A DNA stretch of 64,000 nt, from positions 124,001 through 188,000 of the forward strand of contig NZ_FONH01000005.1 in the NCBI RefSeq assembly GCF_900112865.1, in the 5' to 3' direction. Source of the stretch: Dyella marensis (GTDB lineage: Bacteria > Pseudomonadota > Gammaproteobacteria > Xanthomonadales > Rhodanobacteraceae). A model generated the notes under the pieces. It had not been told where the DNA came from, ran no database searches, and saw only the letters and a list, made by a program, of their open reading frames with translations. Position numbers and translations under genes: made by a program. Positions within the stretch are counted from its first letter, which is position 1. Each line of letters starts with the position of its first letter. Positions 25,750-35,978 of this stretch are shown piece after piece.

Positions 25750-26445
25750 TCAGCCGGCGAGGAAGCGGTAGCCGACGCCGGGTTCGGTCTTCAGCCAGCG
25801 CGGCTCGGCGGGGTCGTCGCCGAGCTTCTGGCGCAGCTTGCCCAGCACGATGCGCAGGTAGTGCGTGTCCTGCACGTGGGTCGGTCCCCAGATCTCACGC
25901 AGCAATTGCTGCTGCGTGACCACGCGGCCGGCATGCCGCAGCAGCATGGCGAGCACCGCGTATTCTTTTCGCGTGAGCGGGAGCGCCTCGCCGTCCAGAT
26001 GCACTTCGCGCCGCGCCAGGTCGATGGCCAGGCGGCCGTCGTCGTAGCGTTGCGCCGCGGGCTCCGGTTCGCCCGGACGGTTGCGCAACAGCGCGCGCAG
26101 GCGTGCCATCAGCTCCTGGATGCCGAACGGCTTCGTCACGTAGTCGTTGGCGCCCGCATCGAGCGCGCGCACCTTTTCGCTCTCGGCATCGCGCACGGAC
26201 AGCATCAGTACCGGCACCTGGGTCCACTGCCGCAGTTCCTTCAGCACCTCGTGCCCTTCGCGGTCGGGCAGGCCGATGTCCAGGATCACCAGGTCGGGCG
26301 AGCGCGTGGCCGCCTTGGCCAGGCCTTCCTCGGCGTTGGCGGCAAGCACCACCTCGTAGCCTTCGGCGCGGAGGCCGATGTCGAGGAATTTGCGGATCTG
26401 CGCCTCGTCGTCGATCACGAGCACGCAGGGTGCGGCGGCGGTCAT
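25750..26445 (-). CDS. kdpE: KDP operon response regulator KdpE
   Basis: 231-aa OmpR/PhoB-type regulator. The receiver domain has phosphoacceptor Asp56 in LVILDIGLP, acidic pocket IDDEAQ and Lys in YVTKPFG. The C-terminal winged helix includes LTRKEYAVLAMLLRHAGRVVTQQQLLREIWG and TEPGVGYRF. Start ATG 26445 overlaps the kdpD stop (TGATG), so production is coupled. It would activate kdpFABC under potassium limitation or salt stress (family knowledge). Confidence 0.96.
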   Translation of the reverse strand: MTAAAPCVLVIDDEAQIRKFLDIGLRAEGYEVVLAANAEEGLAKAATRSPDLVILDIGLPDREGHEVLKELRQWTQVPVLMLSVRDAESEKVRALDAGANDYVTKPFGIQELMARLRALLRNRPGEPEPAAQRYDDGRLAIDLARREVHLDGEALPLTRKEYAVLAMLLRHAGRVVTQQQLLREIWGPTHVQDTHYLRIVLGKLRQKLGDDPAEPRWLKTEPGVGYRFLAG

Positions 26446-29099
26446 CAAGGTGGCGTCGGCAGCGGCAGGGTGATGCGAATGGTGGTGCCGCCGCCGTCGC
26501 CGGGCAAGGCCTCCACCGAACCGCCGTGCGCACCGATCATGCCGCGGCAGATCGCCAGGCCCAGGCCGGTGCCCTGCGGCGCGCGGTCGCCGCGGGAGAC
26601 CGAATAGAACATGTCGAAGATACGCGCGCGCTCGTCCTCGGGAATGCCGGGGCCGCGATCGACCACGTCGAGCACCAGCCGGTCGCCCTCGGTGCGCACC
26701 AGCACGCGCACCGCCTCGCCCGGCGGCGAGAAGCGCGCGGCGTTCTCCAGGATATTGAACAGGGCCTGCTCGATCAGTGCCGGGTGCACGTACAGCAGCA
26801 GGGTGCCGGTCGGCAGCATGGTGTCCACCTTCAGCTCGGGGAACAGCTTGTGCAGCCGCGTCACCGCGGCGGCGACGATCTCCGCCACGTCGGTCCAGTC
26901 GCGGTTGAGCTTGAGCGTGCCGTGGCCCAGCCGCGTCATGTCCAGCAGGTTCTGGATATAGCGGTCCAGGCGCTGGCCCTCGCCGAGGATGGCGTCGAGC
27001 AGTTCCTGGCGTTCCTGCGACGGCAGCTGCTCGCCGTAGCTGGACAGCGTGCCGGCAGAACCGATCATCGAGGCCAGCGGCGAGCGCAGATCGTGCGAGA
27101 CGGAGGAGAGCAGGGCATTGCGCAGCCGCTCGGTCTCGCCCTGCACGCGCGCGCCTTCCAGCTCGTCGGCGAGGCGTGCGCGCTCCAGCGCCTGGCCGAT
27201 GTCCTGCACCATGGCCATGGCCAGGCTGCGCTGGTCCGGCGAGAGATCGCGCTGCTCCGGCGCGAAACGCATCGCGGCGACACCCAGCGGCCGGCTCTCG
27301 CTGCCCAGCGGCAGTACCCAGCATGGCGCGGCGTTGAGCGTGTCGGTATAGCGTCCCGCCGGCTCGGCGTGCTTCTCGCTCCAGTCGGCGGCGCCGAGGT
27401 CCTGCGCGGCCAGGCGGAAATCGCGCGGCGACACCGACGCCACCTGCAACACGCGGCCCGGATCGCGCATCAGGATCGCCGCATCGCAGCGCAGCGCGCG
27501 CGCCAGCGCGGCGGCGCCGACGTCGCGGATGCCGCTGGCGTCGGTGCTGGCGGTGAGGCGCTGGCCCAGCGCCAGCAGGGCGCGCGCCTGCGCGTGCGCC
27601 GCGCGCATCGACTCCACCTGGCTGGACAGCCGCGTGGCCAGCCGGCTGCATACCAGCGCGGCGACGAAGAACAGGCACACCGCCAGCACGTCGTCGACGT
27701 TGGCGATCATCAAGGTGTAGCGCGGCGGCGCGAAGAAGAAGTTGTAGCCGACGAAGCACAGCGTCGCCGTATATACCGCCACCGCCATGCGCGTGCGCAC
27801 CGCCACGACCAGCACGGCGGTGAGGAAGATCAGCGCCAGGTTGGCGACCGACAGGTAGCGGTCGGCGATGAAGGCCAGCACGAAGGCCACCAGCGCGGCG
27901 AGGGTGGCGTAGAGATATTCGCCGCGCCGCCCGCGTCCGCCCGGCATGCGCAGCCGCAGGCGCGACTGCGCACGTTCCGTCGGCGTGGCGATGATGGTCA
28001 GTTCCAGGTGCGCGCCGCGGCGCAGCAACTGCTGGGTCAGCGAGCGGCCGAGCATGCGCACCAGCGGGCGCTCGCGCGTGCGGCCGAGCAGGATCTGGCC
28101 GACGCCTTCGCGATCGGCATGGGCAAGGATCTCGTCGGCGACGGCGTGGCCGCGCAGCACGATGGCGTCGCCGCCCAGGCGGCGCGCCAGGCGCATCGCC
28201 GCATCCAGCTGCTCGCGGCGCTTGTCGTCCAGACCGGCGCCGGTATCGACGAAGGCCACGCTCCACGGCGCGCCGCGGCGCTCGGCGATGCGGCGCGCCA
28301 CGCGCACCAGGTATTCGCTCTGCCCATGCCCGTCGATCGCGGCCAGCACGCGCCGCCGCACCGGCATGGCGCCGCCGCGCGCCAGCATGTGGCCGCGCAG
28401 GTCGCTGTCGACGTGGCCGGCGACGGTATCCACCGCCAGCTCGCGCAGCGCGGCGAGGTTGGTCGGCGAGAAGAACGCGTCCAATGCGGCCGCCGCCGTC
28501 TCCGGCACGTAGACCTTGCCCTGCTTCAGGCGCTGGATCAGCTCGCGCGGCGGCAGGTCGACCAGCACGATGTCGCGCGCGCGGTCGAGGAAGGCGTCCG
28601 GCACGGTCTCGCGCACGGTGACGTTGGTGATGCGCCGCACCTGGTCGTTGAGGCTTTCCAGGTGCTGCACATTGAGCGCGCTGTACACCTCGATGCCGGC
28701 ATCGAGCAGCTCGGCGATGTCCTGCCAGCGCCGCTCGTGCCGCCCGCCGGGCAGGTTGCGATGGGCCAGTTCGTCGACCAGGAGCACCGCCGGCTTGCGC
28801 GCCAGCGCGGCGTCCAGGTCGAACTCGGTGAAGTCGCGGCCGCGATATTCGACCTGGCGGCGCGGCAGCACTTCCAGGCCGTCGACCAGCGCCTCGGTCT
28901 CGGCGCGGCCATGCGTTTCCACCAGCCCGATCACCACGTCCACGCCCTGGCGCTTCAGCTCGCGCGCGGCGGACAGCATGGCGAAGGTCTTGCCTACGCC
29001 AGGCGCGGCACCGAGGAAGATCTTCAGGCGGCGGTGACGCTCCTCCTGCACGCTGTCGAGCAGCGCGTCGGCGCGCAGGTCGCGGGAGAGGTCGGACAT
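26445..29099 (-). CDS. kdpD: Osmosensitive K+ channel histidine kinase KdpD
   Basis: 884-aa sensor kinase. The N-terminal KdpD domain has Walker A-like GAAPGVGKT (residues 30-38) and VLLVDELAHRN, followed by a USP-like domain. Four membrane segments follow (near LYATLAALVAFVLAFIADRY, LALIFLTAVLVVAV, MAVAVYTATLCFVGYNFFF, VLAVCLFFVAALVCSR). A GAF region comes next, then HisKA with His669 in SVSHDLRSP, and an ATPase domain with NILENAARF, DRGPGIPE and GTGLGLAIC. ATG 29099 (MSDLSRDLRADALL) was chosen because the open frame to 29252 runs into repeat DNA. A repeat element separates it from kdpC, so it may have its own promoter. Confidence 0.96.
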   Translation of the reverse strand: MSDLSRDLRADALLDSVQEERHRRLKIFLGAAPGVGKTFAMLSAARELKRQGVDVVIGLVETHGRAETEALVDGLEVLPRRQVEYRGRDFTEFDLDAALARKPAVLLVDELAHRNLPGGRHERRWQDIAELLDAGIEVYSALNVQHLESLNDQVRRITNVTVRETVPDAFLDRARDIVLVDLPPRELIQRLKQGKVYVPETAAAALDAFFSPTNLAALRELAVDTVAGHVDSDLRGHMLARGGAMPVRRRVLAAIDGHGQSEYLVRVARRIAERRGAPWSVAFVDTGAGLDDKRREQLDAAMRLARRLGGDAIVLRGHAVADEILAHADREGVGQILLGRTRERPLVRMLGRSLTQQLLRRGAHLELTIIATPTERAQSRLRLRMPGGRGRRGEYLYATLAALVAFVLAFIADRYLSVANLALIFLTAVLVVAVRTRMAVAVYTATLCFVGYNFFFAPPRYTLMIANVDDVLAVCLFFVAALVCSRLATRLSSQVESMRAAHAQARALLALGQRLTASTDASGIRDVGAAALARALRCDAAILMRDPGRVLQVASVSPRDFRLAAQDLGAADWSEKHAEPAGRYTDTLNAAPCWVLPLGSESRPLGVAAMRFAPEQRDLSPDQRSLAMAMVQDIGQALERARLADELEGARVQGETERLRNALLSSVSHDLRSPLASMIGSAGTLSSYGEQLPSQERQELLDAILGEGQRLDRYIQNLLDMTRLGHGTLKLNRDWTDVAEIVAAAVTRLHKLFPELKVDTMLPTGTLLLYVHPALIEQALFNILENAARFSPPGEAVRVLVRTEGDRLVLDVVDRGPGIPEDERARIFDMFYSVSRGDRAPQGTGLGLAICRGMIGAHGGSVEALPGDGGGTTIRITLPLPTPP

Positions 29100-29189
29100 G
29101 GAGGCAGTGATCCCTGCTGGATGGTGCGTAATGTAATGCGGGTGGAGCGGGAAAAGCTTTACGCACGCAGTTAATGACGACTTACGAGC

Positions 29190-29307
29190 AGGAATCCTTC
29201 TCCCTCCGGGAGAAGGTGGCGGCAGCCGGATGAGGGTACGGGCGGAGTGCAACTCACCACTCCGCCCGTACCCTCACCCCCACCCCTCTCCCGGAGGGAG
29301 AGGGGCT
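29190..29307. repeat. Palindromic repeat family 2, copy B (no insert)
   Basis: GAATCCTTCTCCCTCCGGGAG at the left faces CTCTCCCGGAGGGAGAGGGG at the right. Between them GAGGGTACGGGCGGAGTG (29232-29249) and CACTCCGCCCGTACCCTC (29258-29275) form a perfect 18-base stem. It lies between kdpD and kdpC and could attenuate transcription between the structural and sensor genes. It lacks the 45-base insert present in copies A and C. Confidence 0.85.
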
Positions 29308-29321
29308 CATTCCTCGCGTGG

Positions 29322-29900
29322 TTACTGCTTCGCCAACGCGTCCAGCGCCAGGTTGAGCTGCAGCACATTGACTCGCGGCTCGCCCAGCACGCCGAACTGC
29401 CGCCCGCTGGTGAAGCGCGCCACCAGCTGCTGCACCTTGGCCGGCTCCAGCCCGCGCGCCTTGGCCACGCGCGCCAGCTGGTACTGCGCCGCGGCCGGGC
29501 TGATTTCCGGGTCCAGGCCGCTGCCCGACGCCGTCACCAGCTCCACCGGCACCGGCGCGGCATTGCCGGGATCGGCCGCACGCAGCGCGTCGATGCGCTG
29601 CCTGGCCGCGTCGGTCAGCGCCGGATTGGTCGGCCCCTGGTTGGACGGCGTCGACGAGGCGCCGTTGTTGGCCATCGGCGCGGTCGCCGACGGCCGTCCC
29701 CAGAAGTACTTCGGCTCGGTGAAGGACTGGCCGATCAGGCGGGAGCCGACCGCCTTGCCGTCCCGGCTCACCAGGCTGCCGTTGGCCTGCGCCGGGAACA
29801 GCAGCTGGGCAAGCCCCGTCGTGGCCAGCGGATACAGCAGGCCCAGGATCGCCGTCATCAGCACCAGCATGGCGAGGGAATTGAGTATCAGCCGTTTCAT
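29322..29900 (-). CDS. kdpC: Potassium-transporting ATPase subunit KdpC
   Basis: 192-aa single-span subunit of the K+ pump. N-terminal membrane segment [26 protein letters not shown], then the conserved [21 protein letters not shown], a Ser/Asn/Pro insert, [31 protein letters not shown], and a C-terminal [13 protein letters not shown]. Fully typical. It starts only 10 bases after the beta-barrel gene, so in this genome kdpC is cotranscribed with that gene rather than directly behind kdpB. Confidence 0.97.
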   Translation of the reverse strand: MKRLILNSLAMLVLMTAILGLLYPLATTGLAQLLFPAQANGSLVSRDGKAVGSRLIGQSFTEPKYFWGRPSATAPMANNGASSTPSNQGPTNPALTDAARQRIDALRAADPGNAAPVPVELVTASGSGLDPEISPAAAQYQLARVAKARGLEPAKVQQLVARFTSGRQFGVLGEPRVNVLQLNLALDALAKQ

Positions 29901-29910
29901 GCGCTTTGCC

Positions 29911-31377
29911 TCAGTAGTGCAGGATCGCGTCCATCAACGCGGTCATCTGGTAGTTGCGGCGGCCGCGGTCGTAGATGGGCTGGTCGTACGAGCGCTCGTA
30001 GCGGATTTCCGGGCGCAGCTCCAGGTCCTGCGACACCCAGTGCGTCAGTCCCAGCGTATGGCTGGAATAGCGCGTGGCGAAGCCGGTGCGCTGGCCTTGC
30101 AGGTCGCGGTAGTACTCGTTGCGGAACGAGAGCATGTTCTTCGGGTCGAGCTCGAAGTTGAGATAGTTGACGATGCCGTACGCGCCGGCCTGGCCGGGCG
30201 TGGTGGCCGAGCCCGGCACGCCGGGAATGCCGTCCTGGCCGTAGCCGGGAATATTGCGGCCATAGATGCGGTAGGCCTCGGTCAACATGTGCACGTCCTT
30301 GCTGAAGCGATGGCCCCAGGTGGTCACGTACATCTGGATGTTGTTGTAGTTGTAGTCCGACTTGTTCCAGTTGTTGATGCAGGGGTAGAGCATGTCGTTG
30401 TTGTCGGCCGATACCCAGCGCACGCAGGCCTGCAGCGAGGGACGCGCGGAGTGGTTCCACACCGCTACGTCATTGCCGCCATTGACACCCACCTGCACCG
30501 TCCACTGATCGCTGAGCTTGGTGGTGGTCATCACGCCCATCTGCGTATAGGGGTCGACCGTGTACAGGATGGAATGGGTCAGCAGGTAGTTGTTCGGCGA
30601 GAACTGCGCCTCGATATCCGGCAGCGACAGGTAACGGCCGACGCGCACGTTCATGCCCTGCGCCACCGACGGGAAATACACGTCCACGTAGAACAGCATC
30701 GGATCGACGCCGTAGGTCTTGCCTGGCAGCGGCTGGTCGGCGCGCGGGTTGTTCAGCAGCTGGTTGCTGAAGACGCCCTTCATGGTCGTGTAGTGGTAGT
30801 CGTAGCCGTACAGCAGGTCCAGGTGCACGCCCCAGTCGACATGGTCGGTCTGCACGGTGTCCGGCACGCGCTCGATGCGGAACAGGAACTGGTTGAACTC
30901 CACCCGGTTCGGACGCGTGGCATACGACAACGGATAGTTGGTGTGGCTGGACGAGCTGATGTTGACCGACGGGTTGATCCAGCCGTACACCTCGAGGCGG
31001 TTGTCTTTCATCCAGTGGCCGAGCTTGGTGCAGGACAAAGCCTTTTCCAGTGGATACTGGCTGTTGAGGTTGGGCACGCCGATCGGATACGCCACGCCGC
31101 CAAGCTGCCATTCGGCCGAGGGAAACGGCGGCGCGTCGAACGGCGATGCCATTGCGCGGCGCGCCGGCGCCGGCGCATTCGGGTCGGCCGGCTGCGCGTC
31201 TTCGCGATAGGCCGCGGCCAGGCGGCTGAAGAAGCCGGCGGAGCAGTCCTCGCTGGAGACGACGGGAGCGCCCGGCGCGGGCCCCAGGTCCGAGGCGACG
31301 GCCTGGTCGGCCATGGCTTCGCCAGCCGGTGCCAGCGCGAGCAGAACCGCGAACGCGAGTGCCTTCTTGTGTTGCAT
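29911..31377 (-). CDS. Outer-membrane beta-barrel protein inserted in kdp operon
   Basis: 488 aa with Sec signal [23 protein letters not shown]. The mature part is rich in alternating aromatic and polar strands ([89 protein letters not shown]) and ends in MDAILHY, an aromatic-terminal pattern suited to BAM insertion. It resembles the OmpL/BBP2 (beta-porin-2) type. It lies between a 63-aa gene and kdpC with short gaps. I infer a porin, or less likely an adhesin, made together with the K+ pump, perhaps easing K+ entry through the outer membrane; this is not shown. Confidence 0.8.
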   Translation of the reverse strand: MQHKKALAFAVLLALAPAGEAMADQAVASDLGPAPGAPVVSSEDCSAGFFSRLAAAYREDAQPADPNAPAPARRAMASPFDAPPFPSAEWQLGGVAYPIGVPNLNSQYPLEKALSCTKLGHWMKDNRLEVYGWINPSVNISSSSHTNYPLSYATRPNRVEFNQFLFRIERVPDTVQTDHVDWGVHLDLLYGYDYHYTTMKGVFSNQLLNNPRADQPLPGKTYGVDPMLFYVDVYFPSVAQGMNVRVGRYLSLPDIEAQFSPNNYLLTHSILYTVDPYTQMGVMTTTKLSDQWTVQVGVNGGNDVAVWNHSARPSLQACVRWVSADNNDMLYPCINNWNKSDYNYNNIQMYVTTWGHRFSKDVHMLTEAYRIYGRNIPGYGQDGIPGVPGSATTPGQAGAYGIVNYLNFELDPKNMLSFRNEYYRDLQGQRTGFATRYSSHTLGLTHWVSQDLELRPEIRYERSYDQPIYDRGRRNYQMTALMDAILHY

Positions 31378-31439
31378 AAAGTCCTGTGAGAACCGGTCCG
31401 CGAGGACCGCCTTGTCTTGGTTGGAGAGAGAGTTGGAGC

Positions 31440-31631
31440 TCAGATGCCGGCGTAGCCGCCGAGCACGTAATCGTTCTGTTCGGGTGTTGCGGCCTCGTCG
31501 CTGCCGCGCACGCGTGTGCGGGCCGGCAGGGCGATCACCACATCGCAGGCGGCGTCATCGGCCGACAAGCGCAGTTCGACGCCATCGTGATCGGTATCGG
31601 GAAGAGACACGGAGAGTTTCAGGGTCTGCAT
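31440..31631 (-). CDS. 63-aa protein of unknown function in kdp operon
   Basis: ATG 31631 follows GAGGTGA; an in-frame GTG at 31640 is less likely. The product MQTLKLSVSLPDTDHDGVE... is acidic and soluble with no signal or membrane span, contains an AACDVVIALPARTRVRG segment, and ends DYVLGGYAGI. It starts 25 bases after kdpB and ends 62 bases before the beta-barrel gene. Position suggests a role with the K+ pump or its regulation, but no family is recognised. Confidence 0.6.
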   Translation of the reverse strand: MQTLKLSVSLPDTDHDGVELRLSADDAACDVVIALPARTRVRGSDEAATPEQNDYVLGGYAGI

Positions 31632-31656
31632 GGATGTCACCTCGGAGGCGGTGTGC

Positions 31657-33729
31657 TCAGGCCAGGCCGAGCAGCACCAGAATCAGGTCGATCAGCTTGA
31701 TGCCCAGGAACGGCACCGCGATACCGCCCAGCCCGTACACCAGCAGGTTGCGGCGCAGCAGCGCGCCCGCGCCCAGCGCGCGATACTTCACGCCCTTCAG
31801 CGCCAGCGGAATCAGGAACACGATGATCAGCGCGTTGAAGATCACCGCCGACAGGATCGCGCTCTGCGGCGTGGCCAGCTTCATCACGTTCAGCGCATTG
31901 AGCGCGGGGTAGGTGGTGGCGAACGCGGCCGGGATAATCGCGAAATACTTGGCGATGTCGTTGGCGATCGAGAACGTGGTCAGCGCGCCGCGCGTGATCA
32001 GCATCTGCTTGCCGATCTCCACCACCTCGATCAGCTTGGTCGGGTTGGAATCGAGGTCGACCATGTTGCCGGCTTCTTTCGCCGCCTGCGTGCCGGTGTT
32101 CATCGCCACCGCCACGTCGGCCTGGGCCAGCGCCGGCGCATCGTTGGTGCCGTCGCCGCACATCGCCACCAGGCGGTTCTCGGCCTGGATCTTGCGGATC
32201 AGCTTCAGCTTCGCTTCCGGCGTGGCCTCGGCGAGGAAGTCATCGACGCCGGCTTCGGCCGCGATGGCGGCGGCGGTGAGCGGATTGTCGCCGGTGATCA
32301 TGATGGTCTTGATGCCCATCCGGCGCATTTCGGCGAAGCGCTCGCGGATGCCGCCCTTGACGATGTCCTTCAGCTCGATCACGCCGAGCGCGGTGCTGCC
32401 CTCGACCACGATCAGCGGGGTGGCGCCGCGGCGCGCGACGTCTTCCGCCATGCGCTTGACCAGCGGCGGCAGGTGGCTGCCGGCGGCGTCGAGATAGCGC
32501 TCGACCGCATCGAGCGCACCCTTGCGGATGCGGCGCTCGCCGACGTCGACACCGCTCATGCGGGTCTGCGCGGTGAACGGTACGAACACCGCGTGCGTAT
32601 CTTCGATGTGACGCTCGCGCAGGCCGAAGCGCTCCTTGGCCAGCACCACCACGCTGCGGCCCTCCGGCGTTTCGTCGGCCAGCGAGGCGAGCTGCGCGGC
32701 GTCGGCCAGGATCGCTTCCTCCACGCCCGGCGCCGGCATGAAGGCCACCGCCTGGCGGTTGCCCAGGGTGATGGTGCCGGTCTTGTCCAGCAGCAGCACG
32801 TCGACGTCGCCGGCCGCTTCCACCGCGCGGCCGGAGGTGGCGATCACGTTGGCGCGGATCATGCGGTCCATGCCGGCGATGCCGATGGCCGAGAGCAGGG
32901 CGCCGATGGTGGTCGGGATCAGGCATACCAGCAGGGCGATCAGCACGGTGAGCGTGATCGGGTTGCCGTGGCCGCTGGCCTGCACGCTGTAGATCGAATA
33001 CGGCAGCAGGGTGGCGCAGGCCAGCAGGAAGATCAGGGTGAACTTGGCCAGCATGATGGTCAGCGCGATCTCGTTCGGCGTCTTGCGCCGCGCGGCGCCT
33101 TCCACCATCGCGATCATGCGGTCCAGGAAGCTCTCGCCCGGGTTGGCGGTGATGCGCACCACCAGCCAGTCCGACAGCACGCGGGTACCGCCGGTGACCG
33201 CGCTGCGGTCGCCGCCGGATTCGCGGATCACCGGCGCGGATTCGCCGGTGATCGCGCTCTCGTCGACGCTGGCGGCGCCGACGACCACTTCGCCGTCGCC
33301 GGGCAGCTGCTCGCCGGCGTCGACCAGCACGTGGTCGCCGGTGCGCAGCTCGCTGGAGGGGACGAAGCTCACCGCCGCGTCGCGCTGCGGCGCGGCCAGC
33401 TTCTTGGCGATCACGTCCTTGCGCGTGCCGCGCAGCGCGGCGGCCTGCGCCTTGCCGCGGCCTTCGGCCAGCGCCTCGGCGAAGTTGGCGAACAGCAGGG
33501 TGAACCACAGCCACACCGTCACCCAGAAGATGAAGCCGGTCGGCGCCTCGCCGTGCCCGGACAGCGCCTGGCCCCACAACAGGGTGGTCAGCACGCTGCA
33601 CACGAACACCACGAACATCACCGGGTTGCGGAACTGCTGGCGCGGCGACAGTTTGCGGAACGAGTCCGCGATGGCCTTGAGGATCAGGTTGCGGTCGAAG
33701 CTGCGTACCGCGTGCGTATGCGAGGTCAT
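31657..33729 (-). CDS. kdpB: Potassium-transporting ATPase ATP-binding subunit KdpB
   Basis: 690-aa P-type ATPase that powers high-affinity K+ uptake. Phosphorylated Asp315 lies in [47 protein letters not shown] and the membrane segment [24 protein letters not shown] are also present. ATG 33729 ([15 protein letters not shown]) starts 20 bases after kdpA. Length and motifs are canonical. The next gene downstream is the 63-aa unknown, not kdpC. Confidence 0.98.
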   Translation of the reverse strand: MTSHTHAVRSFDRNLILKAIADSFRKLSPRQQFRNPVMFVVFVCSVLTTLLWGQALSGHGEAPTGFIFWVTVWLWFTLLFANFAEALAEGRGKAQAAALRGTRKDVIAKKLAAPQRDAAVSFVPSSELRTGDHVLVDAGEQLPGDGEVVVGAASVDESAITGESAPVIRESGGDRSAVTGGTRVLSDWLVVRITANPGESFLDRMIAMVEGAARRKTPNEIALTIMLAKFTLIFLLACATLLPYSIYSVQASGHGNPITLTVLIALLVCLIPTTIGALLSAIGIAGMDRMIRANVIATSGRAVEAAGDVDVLLLDKTGTITLGNRQAVAFMPAPGVEEAILADAAQLASLADETPEGRSVVVLAKERFGLRERHIEDTHAVFVPFTAQTRMSGVDVGERRIRKGALDAVERYLDAAGSHLPPLVKRMAEDVARRGATPLIVVEGSTALGVIELKDIVKGGIRERFAEMRRMGIKTIMITGDNPLTAAAIAAEAGVDDFLAEATPEAKLKLIRKIQAENRLVAMCGDGTNDAPALAQADVAVAMNTGTQAAKEAGNMVDLDSNPTKLIEVVEIGKQMLITRGALTTFSIANDIAKYFAIIPAAFATTYPALNALNVMKLATPQSAILSAVIFNALIIVFLIPLALKGVKYRALGAGALLRRNLLVYGLGGIAVPFLGIKLIDLILVLLGLA

Positions 33730-33749
33730 GGAACGAAAGTCCCTGGAAT

Positions 33750-35552
33750 TCAGTGGGCCGAGATCAGGAATTCGGCGATCGGGCCGAGCGCGAGCGCGGG
33801 CAGGAAGGTCAGTGCGCCCACCACGATCACCACGCAGGCCAGCAGCGTGACGAACAGCGGCGTATGCGTGGGCAGGGTGCCCGCCGAGGGCGGCACGTGG
33901 CGCTTGGCGGCCAGCGAGCCGGCCATGGCCAGCATCGCGATGGCCAGCGGGAAGCGGGCGATGAACATGCACAGGCCGGTCAGCACGTTCCAGAACGGGG
34001 TGTTGGCGGAGAGACCGCCGAACGCGCTGCCGTTGTTGTTCGAGGCGGAGGTCACCGCGTACAGGATCTCGCTGAAGCCATGCGCGCCCGGGTTGGCCAC
34101 GCCCGCCACGCCGGCCGGCGCCATCACCGCGACCGCCGTGCCCACCACCACCAGCGCGCAGGGAATCAGCACGGCCAGGCTGGCCATCTTCATCTCGTGC
34201 GCTTCGATCTTCTTGCCCAGGTATTCCGGCGTGCGGCCCACCATCAGGCCGGCGATGAACACCGCCACCACCGCGAAGGCGAGCATGCCGTACAGGCCTG
34301 AGCCGACGCCGCCGAAGATCACCTCGCCCAGCTGCATCAGCCACATCGGCACCAGGCCGCCCAGCGGGGTGAGCGAGTCGTGCGCGTTGTTCACCGCGCC
34401 GCAGGAGGCGGCCGTGGTGATGGCGGTGAACAGGCCGCTGGCGGCGATGCCGAAGCGGGTTTCCTTGCCTTCCATATTGCCGCCGGACTGCAGTGCGCTG
34501 GCCTGCTGGTCGACGCCTAAGCCGTGCAGCGCCGGGTTGCCGGCCTGCTCGGCGGCGACCGCGCCGATCGCCAGCGGCACGAAGATCAACAGCATGGTGG
34601 CGAGGATCGCCCAGCCCTGGCGGCGGTCGCCGACCAGCACGCCGAAGCTGTAGCAGAGGCCGCCGGGGATCAGGAAGATCGCCAGCATCTCCAGGAAGTT
34701 GGCAAACGGCGTCGGGTTCTCGTACGGGTGCGCCGAGTTGGCATTGAAGAAGCCGCCGCCGTTGGTGCCCAGTTGCTTGATCGCGATCTGCGAGGCGGCC
34801 GGGCCCATCGGCAGGGTCTGCACCGTCGCCGGCGACTCCTTGGTCAGCGGATTGCCCTTGGCATCCTTCAGCGGATTGCCGTCGGCGTCTTTCAGCTGCT
34901 CGACCTGGGTGATGTGCTGGGTCAGCGGCACGTCGACATAGGGCTTGAGGTTCTGCACCACGCCCTGCGAGACCAGCAGCAGGCTGAGGATCAGCGAGAA
35001 CGGCAGCAGGATGTACAGCGTGCTGCGCGTCAGGTCGACCCAGAAGTTGCCGATCGACAGCGAGCTGCGCCGCGAGAAGCCGCGCACCACCGCCACCAGC
35101 ACCGCGATGCCGGTGGCCGCCGAGAGAAAGTTCTGCACCGCCAGGCCCAGCATCTGGGTCAGGTAGCTCATCGTGCTTTCGCCGCCGTAGCCCTGCCAGT
35201 TGGTGTTGCTGGCGAAGCTGATCGCGGTGTTGATCGCCGAGTCCGGCGTCACCGCGCCGAAATGCTGCGGATTGAGCGGCAGCCACTGCTGCACGCGCTG
35301 CAGCAGATACACGGCCAGCAGGCCGAGCATGTTGAACACCAGCATGGCGATGGCGTAGCGGCGCCAGCCCATGTCCTCGTCGGCGCGGATGCCGCAGAGG
35401 CGATACAGCAGGCGCTCGACCGGCGCGCCGAAGCGCGTCACCCGGTTGGGCGCGTCGGCGAAGACCTGGGCCATGTAGCTGCCGACCGGCTTGATCAGCA
35501 GCAACAGCACGACCAGGAAAACGGCGACCTGGATAAAGTCATTGGTGGTCAT
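33750..35552 (-). CDS. kdpA: Potassium-transporting ATPase K+-binding subunit KdpA
   Basis: 600-aa channel-like subunit with about ten membrane spans. Selectivity-filter loops are recognisable: [48 protein letters not shown], and the fourth, [16 protein letters not shown] 35552 ([15 protein letters not shown]) overlaps the kdpF stop by four bases (ATGA); upstream extension is non-homologous. Membrane partner of KdpB, KdpC and KdpF. Confidence 0.98.
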   Translation of the reverse strand: MTTNDFIQVAVFLVVLLLLIKPVGSYMAQVFADAPNRVTRFGAPVERLLYRLCGIRADEDMGWRRYAIAMLVFNMLGLLAVYLLQRVQQWLPLNPQHFGAVTPDSAINTAISFASNTNWQGYGGESTMSYLTQMLGLAVQNFLSAATGIAVLVAVVRGFSRRSSLSIGNFWVDLTRSTLYILLPFSLILSLLLVSQGVVQNLKPYVDVPLTQHITQVEQLKDADGNPLKDAKGNPLTKESPATVQTLPMGPAASQIAIKQLGTNGGGFFNANSAHPYENPTPFANFLEMLAIFLIPGGLCYSFGVLVGDRRQGWAILATMLLIFVPLAIGAVAAEQAGNPALHGLGVDQQASALQSGGNMEGKETRFGIAASGLFTAITTAASCGAVNNAHDSLTPLGGLVPMWLMQLGEVIFGGVGSGLYGMLAFAVVAVFIAGLMVGRTPEYLGKKIEAHEMKMASLAVLIPCALVVVGTAVAVMAPAGVAGVANPGAHGFSEILYAVTSASNNNGSAFGGLSANTPFWNVLTGLCMFIARFPLAIAMLAMAGSLAAKRHVPPSAGTLPTHTPLFVTLLACVVIVVGALTFLPALALGPIAEFLISAH

Positions 35553-35641
35553 TCGAACCACTCCGGCTTGAGCAGGGCCACGCACAGGTAGCCGAGCAGG
35601 GCTACCGCGATCACGGCGGCCACGGCGTAGAAGAAAGTCAT
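35549..35641 (-). CDS. kdpF: KdpF, small K+-ATPase membrane subunit
   Basis: 30-residue peptide, MTFFYAVAAVIAVALLGYL followed by [11 protein letters not shown]. One transmembrane helix and the terminal KPEWF-type motif are characteristic of KdpF, which stabilises the pump. It overlaps kdpA by four bases. Confidence 0.92.
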   Translation of the reverse strand: MTFFYAVAAVIAVALLGYLCVALLKPEWFE

Positions 35642-35692
35642 GGGGAAAATCCCGCTAAGGCGCGTCGGGAGGAGCCGCGGAAACCGCGGCGG

Positions 35693-35785
35693 TCAGGGGC
35701 GTCGACCGAGCCGATCGCAGATCAGCAGGAAGCCGATCGTGACGGCGAACAGCACGAACGAGAACAGCAGATAGAGAGCGTCCAT
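35693..35785 (-). CDS. Second 30-aa single-span peptide ahead of kdpF
   Basis: MDALYLLFSFVLFAVTIGF continues LLICDRLGRRP. It has one hydrophobic helix and a basic end, is the same length as KdpF, and lies 51 bases upstream of it on the same strand. I recall similar short membrane peptides preceding kdpF in other bacteria. A small, possibly regulatory or assembly, partner of the pump is a reasonable inference. Its SD is weak. Confidence 0.65.
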   Translation of the reverse strand: MDALYLLFSFVLFAVTIGFLLICDRLGRRP

Positions 35786-35978
35786 GGCGAACGAAGTACC
35801 GGCAATGCAACGGTGCGCATTGTCGGAACCCGGGTATAAGAAAGGGGTAGCGAATCGCGGGCGGGGCGTATAGAACGCGTAAAATTTCGTGGAAACTTTC
35901 GCGCCACGCCGGAGTCCGACCACCGTCCCCGGTCCCGGCCTGGAAGGCCGCCCGCCCCTCCCCCGGAGCTTCGAACGT
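35786..35978. promoter_or_regulatory. Divergent control region between kdp operon and TraB/GumN gene
   Basis: 193-base gap. It contains an AT-richer core at about 35835-35890 with GGGTATAAGAAAGGGG, GTATAGAACGCG and TAAAATTTCG, the only such sequence nearby, so both promoters and any KdpE site should lie here. TAAAAT (35880-35885) could be a -10 for the rightward gene. No -35 or KdpE box could be assigned with confidence. Confidence 0.4.

Noticed and set aside
26103-34653. Long plus-strand frames opposite kdpD-kdpE and kdpA-kdpB
   Set aside because: They mirror the kdp coding frames and have no SD, domain or sensible composition.
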